Counted from the first letter of the stretch, positions 28,432-38,432 are shown. The stretch: 64,000 bases of DNA from Acinetobacter calcoaceticus (GCF_004345325.1 NZ_SLVJ01000009.1:81475-145474); one strand, 5' to 3'. A program made the numbers and translations. The notes: generated by a model from the sequence alone, not told the origin.

Positions 28432-29805
28432 ATGCAGCAGCGTCCAGTATCACTGCAACAGCGTTTGATTAAGCACGCTATGCTCAGCTCGATTTGTGCA
28501 GGCGTGTTGGCTTTGCTGTTGTTGCTGGGTTTTAGCGCATATCACAACATGCAGACCCAAGATGACATCATGGATGAAATCTCGGACATGTTATTGGTCA
28601 CGGATATCAGTGCAGGGGCACAACCCGTCGATGAGTTAAGTGATGAATTTAATATTGCTTATCAACTCAGTTTGGGGCAGCAGGTCTTGACCCAATCACC
28701 TGCATTTCCTCAACAAATTGCTGATCAGCATACATTCGCTACACATGATGAATTTTCTATCACTTGGAGAGATGGCCGTTTGTGGCGCAGTTATCAATAT
28801 CTTGATCATGAGCGTCAATTACAGGTGCGTCTCTATCAACCGATCTCGGAACGCTTTGATGAACTGCTGAGCAGCATGTGGCTTTATAGTCTATGTTTGC
28901 TTTTGTTGTGGTTGCTGCAATGGTTGTTGTTGCATTTTGCGGTGAAAAAACAATTTCGCTCCATACATCGTTTGTCTCAAGATATTGCTGAAAAAAATGC
29001 TGAGGATCTCAGTCCGATTCAACAGCAAGCCGCATTTATAGAGTTACAACCGATGGTCAAACAACTGAATCTGATGTTGTTAAGGGTGCAACAATCCCTG
29101 CTTGCTGAACAACGTTTAACTGCGGATGCCTCGCATGAGCTACGTTCGCCTTTGTCTGCGATACAGATGCGCTTACAAGTGCTGCGACGTAAATATGCCG
29201 GTCAACTCACTGCAGTCAATGATGAGTTAAATCTGATTCAGCAGGATGTGCAACGCGGCACTCAAGTTTTGGAAAACTTATTGCTCTTGGCGCGCTTGGA
29301 TCCGACGGATCAGGATGCATTGGCGATGCAAAGTTTTGACTTAAGGGTATTGGTTCTGGAGGTCATTCAGGCTTTGGCGATTTTTGCTGAGCAAAAACAG
29401 GTGACATTCCACGATTTCGCCGCCGATCAGTCTACAGATTTACCAGACCAAGCCTGGATGATCGTGGGTAATCGTGAGCTGTTGATGATCTGCATCCGTA
29501 ATTTGCTGGATAATGCGATTCGTTATGCCAAAGTGCAGGGAAGTGTATATATCCAATTTGAGCGCCTACAACACAGTACGCTACTGAGCATTGAGGATGA
29601 TGGGGAGCAGTTAACGGCTGAGGTCTTGGCACATATGGGTGAGCGATTTTATCGGGCCTTGGGCACGCAAACGCAGGGTTCTGGCTTGGGATTGTCTATT
29701 TGTAAAAAAATTATTCAATTGCATCAAGACCAACTCCAGTTTAGTCCATCCACCTATGGTGGATTAAAAGTAAAGTTGATTTTTACTGATCGACCTGACC
29801 GCTGA
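28432..29805 (+). CDS. qseC: sensor histidine kinase (QseC-like)
   Basis: A 457-residue membrane kinase. Two helices (about 15-37 and 149-170) flank a short periplasmic sensor of about 110 residues. The H-box ASHELRSPLSAIQ carries His235. The N-box is LLDNAIRYA, and G-boxes are IEDDGEQ and GSGLGLSICKKI. The partner regulator is immediately upstream. No clear HAMP motif is seen between the second helix and the H-box. The ligand cannot be inferred. Confidence 0.88.
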   Translation: MQQRPVSLQQRLIKHAMLSSICAGVLALLLLLGFSAYHNMQTQDDIMDEISDMLLVTDISAGAQPVDELSDEFNIAYQLSLGQQVLTQSPAFPQQIADQHTFATHDEFSITWRDGRLWRSYQYLDHERQLQVRLYQPISERFDELLSSMWLYSLCLLLLWLLQWLLLHFAVKKQFRSIHRLSQDIAEKNAEDLSPIQQQAAFIELQPMVKQLNLMLLRVQQSLLAEQRLTADASHELRSPLSAIQMRLQVLRRKYAGQLTAVNDELNLIQQDVQRGTQVLENLLLLARLDPTDQDALAMQSFDLRVLVLEVIQALAIFAEQKQVTFHDFAADQSTDLPDQAWMIVGNRELLMICIRNLLDNAIRYAKVQGSVYIQFERLQHSTLLSIEDDGEQLTAEVLAHMGERFYRALGTQTQGSGLGLSICKKIIQLHQDQLQFSPSTYGGLKVKLIFTDRPDR

Positions 29806-29863
29806 GTAAACTGCTTTGGGTGAAATATAGGGCGAATTGAGTAAAGCTTGCCGTTAGGTATAA

Positions 29864-29899
29864 ATTAAAAAAGCAGTATGCGCTGATTTCATACTGCTA
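29864..29899 (-). terminator. terminator of hemP
   Basis: Read on the minus strand, AGCAGTATG and CATACTGCT form a 9-base stem followed directly by six T residues. It lies about 45 bases after the hemP stop. Confidence 0.85.
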
Positions 29900-29944
29900 T
29901 TCCTACAATTGTTCTTATTGCGTTTATCGTTTTTATTGATCGGA

Positions 29945-30115
29945 CTATTTAGTCAAAATTAAACGATTGTTACGCGTCAAACGTAAACGGTATTCTTCTC
30001 CTGCATGCATGATACGAATTTCGCGGCCAAGGGCAAAAAGGTTGTTTGAATGCAGCATCGGCAGTGAATGGTTAGAATCATTATGTCGAGTAAATAGGCT
30101 AAATGGTGCGTTCAT
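29945..30115 (-). CDS. hemP: hemin uptake protein HemP
   Basis: A 56-residue gene. Its C-terminal half shows the HemP family signature: GREIRIMHAGEEYRLRLTR, followed directly by NNRLILTK. HemP (HmuP-like) is a small cytosolic protein needed for expression or activity of haem uptake genes in several proteobacteria. The ATG is preceded, within 35-55 bases, by a strong Fur box, and a good terminator follows, so it is an independent iron-regulated transcript. No haem receptor or ABC transporter gene is adjacent, which is unusual for hemP. Confidence 0.88.
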   Translation of the reverse strand: MNAPFSLFTRHNDSNHSLPMLHSNNLFALGREIRIMHAGEEYRLRLTRNNRLILTK

Positions 30116-30147
30116 GTGGGAAAACTCCGTGATGTGTAGGTATAACT

Positions 30148-30166
30148 AAATGATAATCATTATCGA
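30148..30166 (-). promoter_or_regulatory. Fur box upstream of hemP
   Basis: AAATGATAATCATTATCGA contains the palindrome TGATAATCATTATC and matches the 19-base Fur consensus at most positions. It predicts repression of hemP by iron-loaded Fur. Confidence 0.85.
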
Positions 30167-30250
30167 ATAATCCTGTCAACGGTATTTTTCCACATTTATT
30201 AAAAAATTTGATTTACGTACACTGTTCATACATTACGAGTTGGCGAGAAT

Positions 30251-31159
30251 ATGATTCAACAGCGTTTAGATATTGCGATTGGTTTGATTTTTTATCAGGG
30301 CAAGGTTTTGGTGGGTTGGCGTACTGCAAAGCAACACCAAGGCAATAAATATGAATTTCCGGGAGGCAAGGTAGAGTCGGGTGAAACGGCACTGCAGGCA
30401 TGTCGCCGTGAGATCAAGGAAGAAGTCGGATTAGACTTGGAGCTTTGGCATCCCGTGGATGTGATCGCGCATGTCTATCCCGATCTTGCAGTACATTTAC
30501 ATGTCTTTCACAGCAGCATTGATGCACAGCAATTGGCCTCAATCACTGCACCTTGGACATGGTACTCCCGCCAACAACTGCCTGAGTTGAATTTTCCCGC
30601 AGCCAATCAATCGATCATACAGCGTTTGCTGTGGCCACATTTTATCAAGATCTCTACCGTTATCAGTGATCTCGCGCTACTGCAAGCCGATCACTTGTTG
30701 TATTGGCGCATTGATCCTGCTGAGTTTGATCCAGCACTTTTGTTGGGCTATAGCGAGTCGCAGTTACAGCAGTTGATGTTAAATATTGAATGTTGGCGTT
30801 TATTGAGTCAGGAACTACAGGCACAGGTAAAAACCATTCACCTCAAACAGCATCAATTGTTGGCTGCTCAGCCGGCAGATATTCCACGCCTACACCGGGT
30901 CATCGCAGCCTGTCATGACCAAGTTGCCATCGCGCATGCGCAGCAGGTGGGCGTGGAGGCAATATTGCTCAGCCCAGTGCACAGCACGGCTACGCATCTT
31001 GATGCTGCGGCTTTAGGTTGGGGGTGCTTTGCACAGTGGGCCAGTCAAGTTCAGATCCCTGTCTATGCGCTCGGTGGTATGCAAAAAACCGATCTACAGC
31101 GTGTCCAAGCGCATCATGGTTATGGGGTTGCTGGCATCAGTGGCTTTGAATCATCATAG
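30251..31159 (+). CDS. mutT: Nudix hydrolase fused to a thiamine-phosphate-synthase-like domain
   Basis: A 302-residue two-domain protein. The N-terminal Nudix (MutT) domain (1-130) has the full box GKVESGETALQACRREIKEE followed by VGL at about residues 39-61, so it should hydrolyse nucleoside triphosphates such as 8-oxo-dGTP. The C-terminal half (about 135-300) resembles ThiE: a TIM-barrel end with AIAHAQQVGVEAILLSPV and VYALGGMQKTDLQ and a Gly-rich phosphate loop. This fusion is known from Pseudomonas and Acinetobacter relatives as 'Nudix family hydrolase'. Its stop overlaps the convergent lipoprotein gene by 6 bases. Confidence 0.88.
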   Translation: MIQQRLDIAIGLIFYQGKVLVGWRTAKQHQGNKYEFPGGKVESGETALQACRREIKEEVGLDLELWHPVDVIAHVYPDLAVHLHVFHSSIDAQQLASITAPWTWYSRQQLPELNFPAANQSIIQRLLWPHFIKISTVISDLALLQADHLLYWRIDPAEFDPALLLGYSESQLQQLMLNIECWRLLSQELQAQVKTIHLKQHQLLAAQPADIPRLHRVIAACHDQVAIAHAQQVGVEAILLSPVHSTATHLDAAALGWGCFAQWASQVQIPVYALGGMQKTDLQRVQAHHGYGVAGISGFESS

Positions 31160-31735
31160 TTTGCTGAGTTGAAGACTGGCTTCTTGTACGGTATGGGCAG
31201 CGTTTTGTTGCTGTCCTGATTTGAGGATGGCTTGCCACAACTGCTTCTTGGTGTTGTTGGACTGCGCATAACTCAGACCACGCCGTGCAAGGGATTCGGC
31301 ATTTTTAGCTTGATTGGTTTGATTGGCGACCATTGCCAAATACAAAAAAGTCTCCGCAGATTGTGGGGCTAAGCGTTGTGCCTGCATAGCGGATTGCTCT
31401 GCTTGCGCCCATTGGCCTTGGCTATAGGCTTTTTGTGCTTGTTGCATCAACTGCTTATAGGCGGGGAGTTGTTGGCCATCATCAAATTTCTGACTTTGTG
31501 CCTGTTGCAAAGGCACCTTGACCTCAAGTGGATGACGCTTGATCTCATCGCGATCATAGGGAATGATCTTGATGCTATCAGGGGTTTTGGCTGCATTGGA
31601 CTGGTCCGAAGCTTTTTCGCTACTCGGTAGCGGTTTTTTCTCTTGGTGATCGCTGCTGCTAGGAGTGGGAAATAATTGGCAACCCACTAAACTCAAGACC
31701 ACACCACCCAAGAATAGGTTTTTAAACAGTTTCAT
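31154..31735 (-). CDS. lpoP: TPR-containing outer-membrane lipoprotein, probable PBP1B activator LpoP
   Basis: A 193-residue lipoprotein with a type II signal peptide and lipobox LVGC (Cys at about 19). A Ser/Pro/Lys-rich linker follows, then tetratricopeptide-like helices (about 95-185: QAQKAYSQGQWAQAEQSA, QSAETFLYLAMVANQ). It begins 7 bases after the stop of mrcB on the same strand. From general knowledge, LpoP of Pseudomonas is a TPR lipoprotein that activates PBP1B and is encoded beside its gene, so size, anchor, fold and position all fit. Direct sequence identity to LpoP was not tested. Confidence 0.7.
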   Translation of the reverse strand: MKLFKNLFLGGVVLSLVGCQLFPTPSSSDHQEKKPLPSSEKASDQSNAAKTPDSIKIIPYDRDEIKRHPLEVKVPLQQAQSQKFDDGQQLPAYKQLMQQAQKAYSQGQWAQAEQSAMQAQRLAPQSAETFLYLAMVANQTNQAKNAESLARRGLSYAQSNNTKKQLWQAILKSGQQQNAAHTVQEASLQLSKL

Positions 31736-31742
31736 CTTGATC

Positions 31743-34148
31743 TCAATACCCATTGTTGTTGCTATTGTTGGCGCTGCGATTGGCAGTATTGGACAACTCT
31801 TGATCCATACTGCGTTCGCTGTCACGAATATATTGACTTATGCTGTCCTCTGAGCCTTCTTGCTGTGGGAGATACTCAGAATCAGGACTGTACTCAGGTT
31901 GTACTTGATAGTGTGGGAAGCCACATGCTGTGGCGCGGGTAGGGACTGCAAATCGAGTGATCGGGATATAAAATGCACCCTCACAACCCTGTGCTGAGAG
32001 TTCACCACTGGCGCTATCAATCCAATGCCATTGCACATCATCAGTTTGTTTGAGATTGACGGGTTTTTGTTTGAGCTGACGCATAACGTTGGTCCAAACC
32101 GGTAATGCACCGCTAGAACCAGTCAGGCCAGTCACTTTGTTGTTATCCAGACCCAACCACACCACAGTGGCATAGTTTCCAGAATAACCTGCAAACCAAG
32201 AATCACGAGTATCATTGGTGGTGCCTGATTTGCCCGCCAATTTGAGTTGTGGTGATAAGCTGTTATAGGCTGAACGTCCAGTCCCTGCACTCATGACTTG
32301 CTGCATGCCAAAGTTCAACATATAAGCCGCTGTTGGATCTATGGTCTTTTGTACGCTTAAGTTGTAGCGATCCAGTGAGCGACCATTGGGATCAACCACT
32401 GAACGGATAGACTTGATCGGATACTTAAAGCCACCTGTGGCAAAGTTGCCATAAATACTCATCACCTCCATTGGGGACATATCGACTGCACCCAAGAAAA
32501 TCGATGGATAACTCGGAATATTTGAGGTCACACCAAATTTAGTCAATTGATTTCTAAATGTCGGTATACCAAATTCCTGACCTAGGCGCACAGTCGATAG
32601 GTTATAGGAGCTGGCCAGTGCTTGTACCATCGGCACCATACCATGGCCTATGCCACTGTAGTTTTTCGGTGTCCAGGTATTCTTGCCATCAATATTGATA
32701 CTGATCGGGCTATCTTCGATCTGGGTGGCCCAGGTATAACGGCCTGATTCTAGTGCTGAGAGATAAATCAACGGTTTTAGCAATGAGCCGACTTGACGCT
32801 TGGCATCGATGGTGCGGTTAAAGCCAGTGAAATCTTGGGTCGAACCAACAGCAGCAACCAATTCACCATTTTCAGGGTGGGTCACCAGTACTGCACCTTG
32901 TAAATCTTTGAGACGGCTTGGATTGGCATTGGCCAAACGTGCAACAGATTGTCTAAAACTGGTTTGGACATTGGTCTGGGCAATCGGATCGAGGGTGGTA
33001 AAAATTCTTAAACCTTGGTTGGTCAGATCTGATTCTTGATATTCAGTTTTTAATTGGCGACGTACGATATCAAGGAAGTCTGGGAAGCGTGACGGACCTG
33101 TGGTTGGTTTTGCTACGACATTGAGTGGGCGGGCGCTTTCGGTATCATACTGTTGTTGGTTGATATAACCCGTCACCAACATATTGTGCAGCACCACATT
33201 ACGGCGATTCAGTGCAGCTTCAGGATTTCTCCATGGATTGTAGAGGGTTGGGCCTTGGACTAAGCCGACCAAATAGGCCTGTTGTGCCATATTTAGTTCA
33301 CGTAGCGGTAGACCAAAATAAAATTGCGATGCCAAACCATAGCCATTAATGGAGTAATTACCATTTTGGCCTAAATTTACTTCATTTAAATAAGCTTCTA
33401 GGATTTCGTCTTTGCTGTAATGAAATTCGAGTAATAGTGCCATCAAGGCTTCATTTACTTTACGTTTCAAGGTGCGTTCAGGGCTGAGGTAAAAGTTTTT
33501 CACCAACTGCTGAGTCAGCGTAGAACCGCCTTGACGCTTACCCCCAGTGACATTGCTGACTATTGCACGTGCGATGCCGCGATAGGAAATCCCTGAATGT
33601 TGATAGAAGTTACGATCCTCTGTGGCGATCAACGCTTCAATTAAAGTCTTTGGCACTTTATTCAGCTTAATCAACACACGGTCTTCATTGTGCTGCGGAT
33701 AGATGCCGCCAATCAACAGCGGTTCTAAGCGTGCAATACCGGTATTGGAGGGCTTGGTGGCTCGGATATCTTGGATCTGATCGCCAGTGAATGCAATTTG
33801 CAGCACTTGTTCAGGATCTACATGATCACCAAAATCAAATCCACGGGTATGAATAAACATATTGCTGTTTTGTACAACGTAACTGCCTGATTTTTCATAA
33901 CCATTGCTTTGTTTATAGCCCAGAAGTTTCAGCTCTTGTTCTAGATCTTTTTGAGCGATCGGGGCATTGGCATAAATTTCTAAGGGACGTGCAAAGACCT
34001 TGGCGGGAATGTCCCAACGATTGCCTTCAAACTTGTCCCGGATAATATTGTCGAGTCGGACTAAATAAACACTAAATGCCAGAGCAGCAGCGATGACCAA
34101 CAATGAAAAAATGAGTGCAATTAAGCTTATGCCACGTTGAAACTTCAT
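31743..34148 (-). CDS. mrcB: penicillin-binding protein 1B (bifunctional transglycosylase/transpeptidase)
   Basis: An 801-residue class A PBP that polymerises and cross-links peptidoglycan. It has a membrane anchor (about 7-30) and a UB2H-like region (60-150). The GT51 domain shows ALIATEDRNFYQHSG with the catalytic Glu, GGSTLTQQLVKNFYL and EAYLNEVNLGQ. The transpeptidase domain has the catalytic motifs SLLKPLIYL (SxxK), SYN and KSGT. The ATG at 34148 gives the usual length; an upstream TTG lacks support. It is followed by the LpoP-like gene. Confidence 0.95.
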   Translation of the reverse strand: MKFQRGISLIALIFSLLVIAAALAFSVYLVRLDNIIRDKFEGNRWDIPAKVFARPLEIYANAPIAQKDLEQELKLLGYKQSNGYEKSGSYVVQNSNMFIHTRGFDFGDHVDPEQVLQIAFTGDQIQDIRATKPSNTGIARLEPLLIGGIYPQHNEDRVLIKLNKVPKTLIEALIATEDRNFYQHSGISYRGIARAIVSNVTGGKRQGGSTLTQQLVKNFYLSPERTLKRKVNEALMALLLEFHYSKDEILEAYLNEVNLGQNGNYSINGYGLASQFYFGLPLRELNMAQQAYLVGLVQGPTLYNPWRNPEAALNRRNVVLHNMLVTGYINQQQYDTESARPLNVVAKPTTGPSRFPDFLDIVRRQLKTEYQESDLTNQGLRIFTTLDPIAQTNVQTSFRQSVARLANANPSRLKDLQGAVLVTHPENGELVAAVGSTQDFTGFNRTIDAKRQVGSLLKPLIYLSALESGRYTWATQIEDSPISINIDGKNTWTPKNYSGIGHGMVPMVQALASSYNLSTVRLGQEFGIPTFRNQLTKFGVTSNIPSYPSIFLGAVDMSPMEVMSIYGNFATGGFKYPIKSIRSVVDPNGRSLDRYNLSVQKTIDPTAAYMLNFGMQQVMSAGTGRSAYNSLSPQLKLAGKSGTTNDTRDSWFAGYSGNYATVVWLGLDNNKVTGLTGSSGALPVWTNVMRQLKQKPVNLKQTDDVQWHWIDSASGELSAQGCEGAFYIPITRFAVPTRATACGFPHYQVQPEYSPDSEYLPQQEGSEDSISQYIRDSERSMDQELSNTANRSANNSNNNGY

Positions 34149-34357
34149 AAATACACATAATAGCCTGTTTATTTTTGTCAATCATGCGAAGCTTTTCTTA
34201 AATTTGCAATAATTAAACTGTGAAATATTCGGTATATCAGCAACAAAGCGCTATCATTTCGACCTTGAAGTCCTTGATTCGGGCCTGAATGATGGATTAT
34301 CTACATCAGCTAAGTTAGTGCTATCATAGCCAAAATTCCAGCGGAGCCTAAGCGTAA

Positions 34358-35263
34358 GTGCATATTTCGCCAAAAACATTTAGAAATATTGGTTTAATTG
34401 GACGACCAGACAAGTCTTCAGTGGTTGATACCCTTTGTCTTATCCATGACCATCTCTTGGGTCTAGGATTACATCCGATCTTGGATGCTGAAACAGCCAA
34501 ACTGGTTCCATATCAAAACACCCAAACCGTAAGCCGTGCCTTGTTGGGCGAAGTTGCTGATTTGGTGATTGTGGTCGGTGGTGATGGTTCCTTATTACAT
34601 GCCGCCCGCGCATTGGTGAAATACAATACCCCAGTATTGGGAGTCAACCGTGGTCGCTTGGGATTTTTAACCGACATTAAGCCCACCGAAGTGATCTTTA
34701 AATTGGATCAAGTCTTAAATGGTGAATTCCAGCTTGATCGACGCTTTTTATTGGAAATGGAAATCCGCACCCACAACGAAATTATTTATGATGCAATTGC
34801 ATTAAATGATGTGGTGCTGCACTCGGGTAAATCGGTACATATGATTGATTTTGATCTGTATATCGATGGTCAATATGTTTATCGCCAACACAGTGATGGA
34901 TTGATCGTATCTACCCCGACCGGTTCGACCGCCTATGCTTTGTCTGGCGGTGGCCCGATCTTGCATCCGAGTATGGATGCCTTTGCCTTGGTGCCGATGC
35001 ATCCGCATACCTTGTCATCACGACCGATCGTGGTGGGGGGGCAAAGTGAGATTAAAGTCCAGATTCGAGAAAATCGTGTCCTGCCCATGGTCAGTGCCGA
35101 TGGGCAGCACAGTGTTTCTTTAAATGTGGGTGACTGTTTACATATCCGTAAACATCCCTTTAAACTTACACTCTTGCACCCACCCGGTTATGACTTTTAT
35201 ATGGCATGCCGAACCAAGTTGGGCTGGAACCAAGATTTTGACTCAACGCAACAACAGGATTGA
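34358..35263 (+). CDS. nadK: NAD kinase
   Basis: A 301-residue kinase that makes NADP+ from NAD+ and ATP. The GGDGSLLHAAR motif (about residue 71) contains the catalytic Asp, NRGRLGFLTD follows, and the family signature is STPTGSTAYALSGGGPI. A GTG start has GGAG about ten bases upstream. Its TGA overlaps the ATG of the next gene by one base. Confidence 0.96.
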   Translation: MHISPKTFRNIGLIGRPDKSSVVDTLCLIHDHLLGLGLHPILDAETAKLVPYQNTQTVSRALLGEVADLVIVVGGDGSLLHAARALVKYNTPVLGVNRGRLGFLTDIKPTEVIFKLDQVLNGEFQLDRRFLLEMEIRTHNEIIYDAIALNDVVLHSGKSVHMIDFDLYIDGQYVYRQHSDGLIVSTPTGSTAYALSGGGPILHPSMDAFALVPMHPHTLSSRPIVVGGQSEIKVQIRENRVLPMVSADGQHSVSLNVGDCLHIRKHPFKLTLLHPPGYDFYMACRTKLGWNQDFDSTQQQD

Positions 35264-35538
35264 TGATGAATATACAACAGATGCTCTCCGTTCTAGATGC
35301 CGATATCGTCGAGCGTTTAAAGACCGCAGTAGAAATTGGAAAATGGCCGAATGGCATTGCGCTGACTGCAGAGCAACGTCAGACCTGTATGCAAGCGGTG
35401 ATTGCATGGGAACATGAACACGTTGATGCCACTCAACGTACTGGCTATATCAATAAGCCGAAGAAAGATCAGACTGAGGCTTGTGATGATGAACATCATG
35501 TGCCTGAAAATGAATTTACCCCAATTCGCTTTGTTTAA
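35263..35538 (+). CDS. yeaC: YeaC-like DUF1315 protein
   Basis: A 91-residue cytosolic protein of the DUF1315 family, with MLSVLDADIVERLKTAVE and KWPNGIALTAEQRQTCMQAV typical of it. Function unknown. It is translationally coupled to nadK (TGATG) and followed by a strong terminator, so the two form an operon. Confidence 0.85.
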   Translation: MMNIQQMLSVLDADIVERLKTAVEIGKWPNGIALTAEQRQTCMQAVIAWEHEHVDATQRTGYINKPKKDQTEACDDEHHVPENEFTPIRFV

Positions 35539-35560
35539 CACATCGCAGAGTGGTAACAAT

Positions 35561-35587
35561 AAAGGCGCTTTGATCAGCGCCTTTTTT
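35561..35587 (+). terminator. terminator of nadK-yeaC
   Basis: AAAGGCGCT / AGCGCCTTT with a six-base loop, followed by TTT. Confidence 0.9.
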
Positions 35588-35601
35588 AACAACTAAAAAA
35601 A

Positions 35602-36606
35602 CTAACGCTGTTCCCAATAGGTTTTTGCCATCACCATGGCCTCTTCAAAACTGTCATATGCAGCCATGGTATAGAGTGCGATGCCCATGGTTTCTACGAT
35701 GGCCAAGTCAGCATATTCATGCTGTTGCTGACCTTCCCAGACCGCTTTAAGCACACTTAAATCCAACTGCTCCTCCGCCAGACTTCGACCTTCGGTGAGT
35801 TTGGGCAGTTCATGCTCATAGCATTCACCATTTTTGATTCCGCAGATCAGGGTGCGCGCATCTGGATTGCGCTCAAATTCACCACCTTCACCTTTGATCA
35901 CGGCGCTGTTCTGATAGCCGAGTTGCCATGCGGCGCGTTGATGTGAACTACGATAAGCAGGATGGAAAATAGCCTGTAAGGTGGCTTTGGCTTGGAAGGG
36001 GTTGATCAAGCGGGCGAGGGTGTGGATCGGTGAACGTAGTCCCATGACATTGCGCAGGCCAATCAAATCACTGAGGATTGGAGAGATTGCACTCAGTGGC
36101 AGATAGGCAAAGTTGTGCTGCGCCAGTTGTTGTTCAACTTGAGTTTGGTCCTGACAAATCGAATAGCCTAAGTATTCGAGGACTTGTTCGGTATAGACCC
36201 GATTCATGGTATGACCTGCTGCGCCGTGCATTACGATACGATAGCCTTGTTTGGCGAGGGTCAATGCCGCAAGGATAAACCAAGGATAGTGCTTGCGTTT
36301 TCCGGCATATGAGGACCAATCCAGATCGACATCTAAGCGGCTAAAGGGCAGTAAATCTTTGGTGGCTTGCACAAAGCCATGCAACTCATCGACCGACTCT
36401 TCTTTGACTCGAAGCAGCATCAGAAAAGCACCGAGCTGTACATCAAGCACTTCATCTTTAAGGATCATGCTAAAGGCATGGTGCGCTTCGGCATAGGTCA
36501 GGGAGCGCGAGCCAGTTTTGCCTTTGCCAATGGTACGGATATAGACGGCAAAGGGATGCTCCAAATCTAAATATTGATTGGTGGTGGGTTTATTCATTTT
36601 GTTCAT
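35602..36606 (-). CDS. ybiB: YbiB-like protein (anthranilate phosphoribosyltransferase fold, TrpD2)
   Basis: A 334-residue protein with the glycosyltransferase family 3 fold: an N-terminal helical domain with HAFSMILKDEVLDVQLGAFL and a core with MHGAAGHTMNRVYTEQVLEYL and GLRNVMGLRSPIHTLARLINPF. The length and the GHTMN loop fit YbiB/TrpD2 rather than the tryptophan-pathway TrpD, whose substrate motif KHGNR is absent. E. coli YbiB binds DNA and is LexA-controlled; here no SOS box is obvious. Confidence 0.85.
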   Translation of the reverse strand: MNKMNKPTTNQYLDLEHPFAVYIRTIGKGKTGSRSLTYAEAHHAFSMILKDEVLDVQLGAFLMLLRVKEESVDELHGFVQATKDLLPFSRLDVDLDWSSYAGKRKHYPWFILAALTLAKQGYRIVMHGAAGHTMNRVYTEQVLEYLGYSICQDQTQVEQQLAQHNFAYLPLSAISPILSDLIGLRNVMGLRSPIHTLARLINPFQAKATLQAIFHPAYRSSHQRAAWQLGYQNSAVIKGEGGEFERNPDARTLICGIKNGECYEHELPKLTEGRSLAEEQLDLSVLKAVWEGQQQHEYADLAIVETMGIALYTMAAYDSFEEAMVMAKTYWEQR

Positions 36607-37034
36607 GATGGTTCAAAAGCAGATGAACGAAGATAGCGCCACTATGCCATAAATTTGGCTAAAACGGCGCTACTTGCTTTTGTGTGCACAAAAACTTGCT
36701 TTAATACACACATAATTGACCGTATAAGACTAACGTCTAATACATTAATGTCCTTTTTATAATCATTTTTAACTGGTCTGATATCACTGTTTAGAAAAAA
36801 TTTATTAGAATAGCGCAAATGAATCTAAGTCTCGCTATTCTAGTCTACAGCGCTTATTAAAAGATCAAGGATGACGCACAGAATCGGGATTTAAAGTTCA
36901 TTGATTAGCTCAAAATCCACCGCTAATGTGTTTCGCAAAAAATTATTTGTCATTTGATATCTCTCAAGATGGCGGTTTTATATTTTTCAGAAGGCTGACA
37001 TGAATTTTGCCGCCTCTCTGTATTTTTAGAAGTC
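36607..37034. other. gene-free region upstream of dctA and ybiB
   Basis: No gene is supported here. It must hold the divergent promoters of ybiB and dctA. A short palindrome TTTTGTG-TG-CACAAAA lies at 36678-36693 and could be a regulator site. The rest is A+T-rich with no further structure seen. Confidence 0.5.
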
Positions 37035-38432
37035 ATGAATATGGTTAAGAAACCGATTTATAAATCACTGTATTTTCAAGTGATCGTTGCAATCATTGCC
37101 GGGGTCCTCATCGGGCATTTCTATCCAAGTAGTAATCAACTGGTACAAGGTGTTGAAAAACACATCCCAGGTTTGGGTGAGCAACTTAAACCTTTAGGTG
37201 ATGGTTTTATTCGCCTGATTAAAATGATTATTGCACCTGTGATCTTCTGTACTGTGGTCAGCGGGATTGCAGGTATGGAAAGCATGAAATCGGTTGGGAA
37301 AACCGGTGGTATTGCATTGCTATATTTTGAAATTGTATCGACCATCGCCTTGGTGATTGGTTTAGTTGTGATCAACGTCTGGAAACCAGGCGTGGGTATG
37401 AACATTGATCCAAGCACCTTAAAAACCTCAGGTGTGGACAGTTATATCAAGACCGGTGCAGAGCAAAGCACCGTTGATTTCTTTCTGAATATTATTCCAA
37501 ACTCAGTGGTGGGCGCATTTGCCCAAGGCGATATCTTACAAGTGCTGATGTTTGCGGTGTTGTTTGGTTTTGCACTGCATCGTCTGGGTAAAGCAGGCCA
37601 ACCCGTACTCAAGTTTATTGATCAGATTTCGCATGTGTTCTTCAACATCGTCAATATGATCATGAAGTTGGCCCCGATTGGTGCTTTTGGTGCCATGGCC
37701 TTTACCATTGGTAAATATGGCATCGGCAGCTTGGCGCAATTGTTCCAGTTGATCCTATGTTTCTATCTGACCTGCGTATTGTTTATCTTTATCGTATTGG
37801 GCAGCATCAGTCGCATCTGCGGTTTCAGCATCTTGAAGATGATTCGTATGATCCGTGAAGAACTGTTGATCGTATTGGGGACGTCTTCGTCTGAATCAGT
37901 ATTGCCACGGATGTTGAAAAAACTGCAAATCGCAGGTTGTGAAAAATCGGTGGTGGGGCTGGTGATTCCAACGGGTTATTCATTTAACCTTGATGGTACT
38001 TCGATTTACTTGACCATGGCGGCGATCTTTATTGCGCAAGCCATGAATATCCAATTGGATGTCTGGCATCAGGTGACCTTACTTGCGGTACTGTTGATTT
38101 CTTCTAAAGGTGCAGCAGGGGTGACCGGTTCTGGTTTTATCGTACTCGCAGCGACTTTGGCGGCAGTGGGGCATATTCCAGTGGCAGGTTTGGCCTTGAT
38201 CTTGGGTATAGACCGTTTCATGTCTGAGGCCCGTGCCTTGACCAACTTGGTCGGTAACAGTTTGGCGACCATCGTGGTTGCTAAATGGGTTGGTGCACTG
38301 GATGAAAAGCAATTACATTTTGCATTGAACAATCCAGATGAAGTCGATCGCAGAATGATGCTTGAAGACAAGGACGATGATCAAGACAATCAACAAGAAC
38401 CGGTCTTAGAGTCTGCTATGCAAAAAGTCTAA
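37035..38432 (+). CDS. dctA: C4-dicarboxylate:cation symporter DctA
   Basis: A 465-residue DAACS-family (SLC1-like) transporter that takes up succinate, fumarate and malate with protons or sodium. Eight helices and two hairpin loops are expected. Diagnostic blocks are [18 protein letters not shown], the serine-rich hairpin [32 protein letters not shown] and [16 protein letters not shown]. The C-terminus is acidic. The 17-base tandem repeat begins within its last codons. Confidence 0.94.
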   Translation: MNMVKKPIYKSLYFQVIVAIIAGVLIGHFYPSSNQLVQGVEKHIPGLGEQLKPLGDGFIRLIKMIIAPVIFCTVVSGIAGMESMKSVGKTGGIALLYFEIVSTIALVIGLVVINVWKPGVGMNIDPSTLKTSGVDSYIKTGAEQSTVDFFLNIIPNSVVGAFAQGDILQVLMFAVLFGFALHRLGKAGQPVLKFIDQISHVFFNIVNMIMKLAPIGAFGAMAFTIGKYGIGSLAQLFQLILCFYLTCVLFIFIVLGSISRICGFSILKMIRMIREELLIVLGTSSSESVLPRMLKKLQIAGCEKSVVGLVIPTGYSFNLDGTSIYLTMAAIFIAQAMNIQLDVWHQVTLLAVLLISSKGAAGVTGSGFIVLAATLAAVGHIPVAGLALILGIDRFMSEARALTNLVGNSLATIVVAKWVGALDEKQLHFALNNPDEVDRRMMLEDKDDDQDNQQEPVLESAMQKV

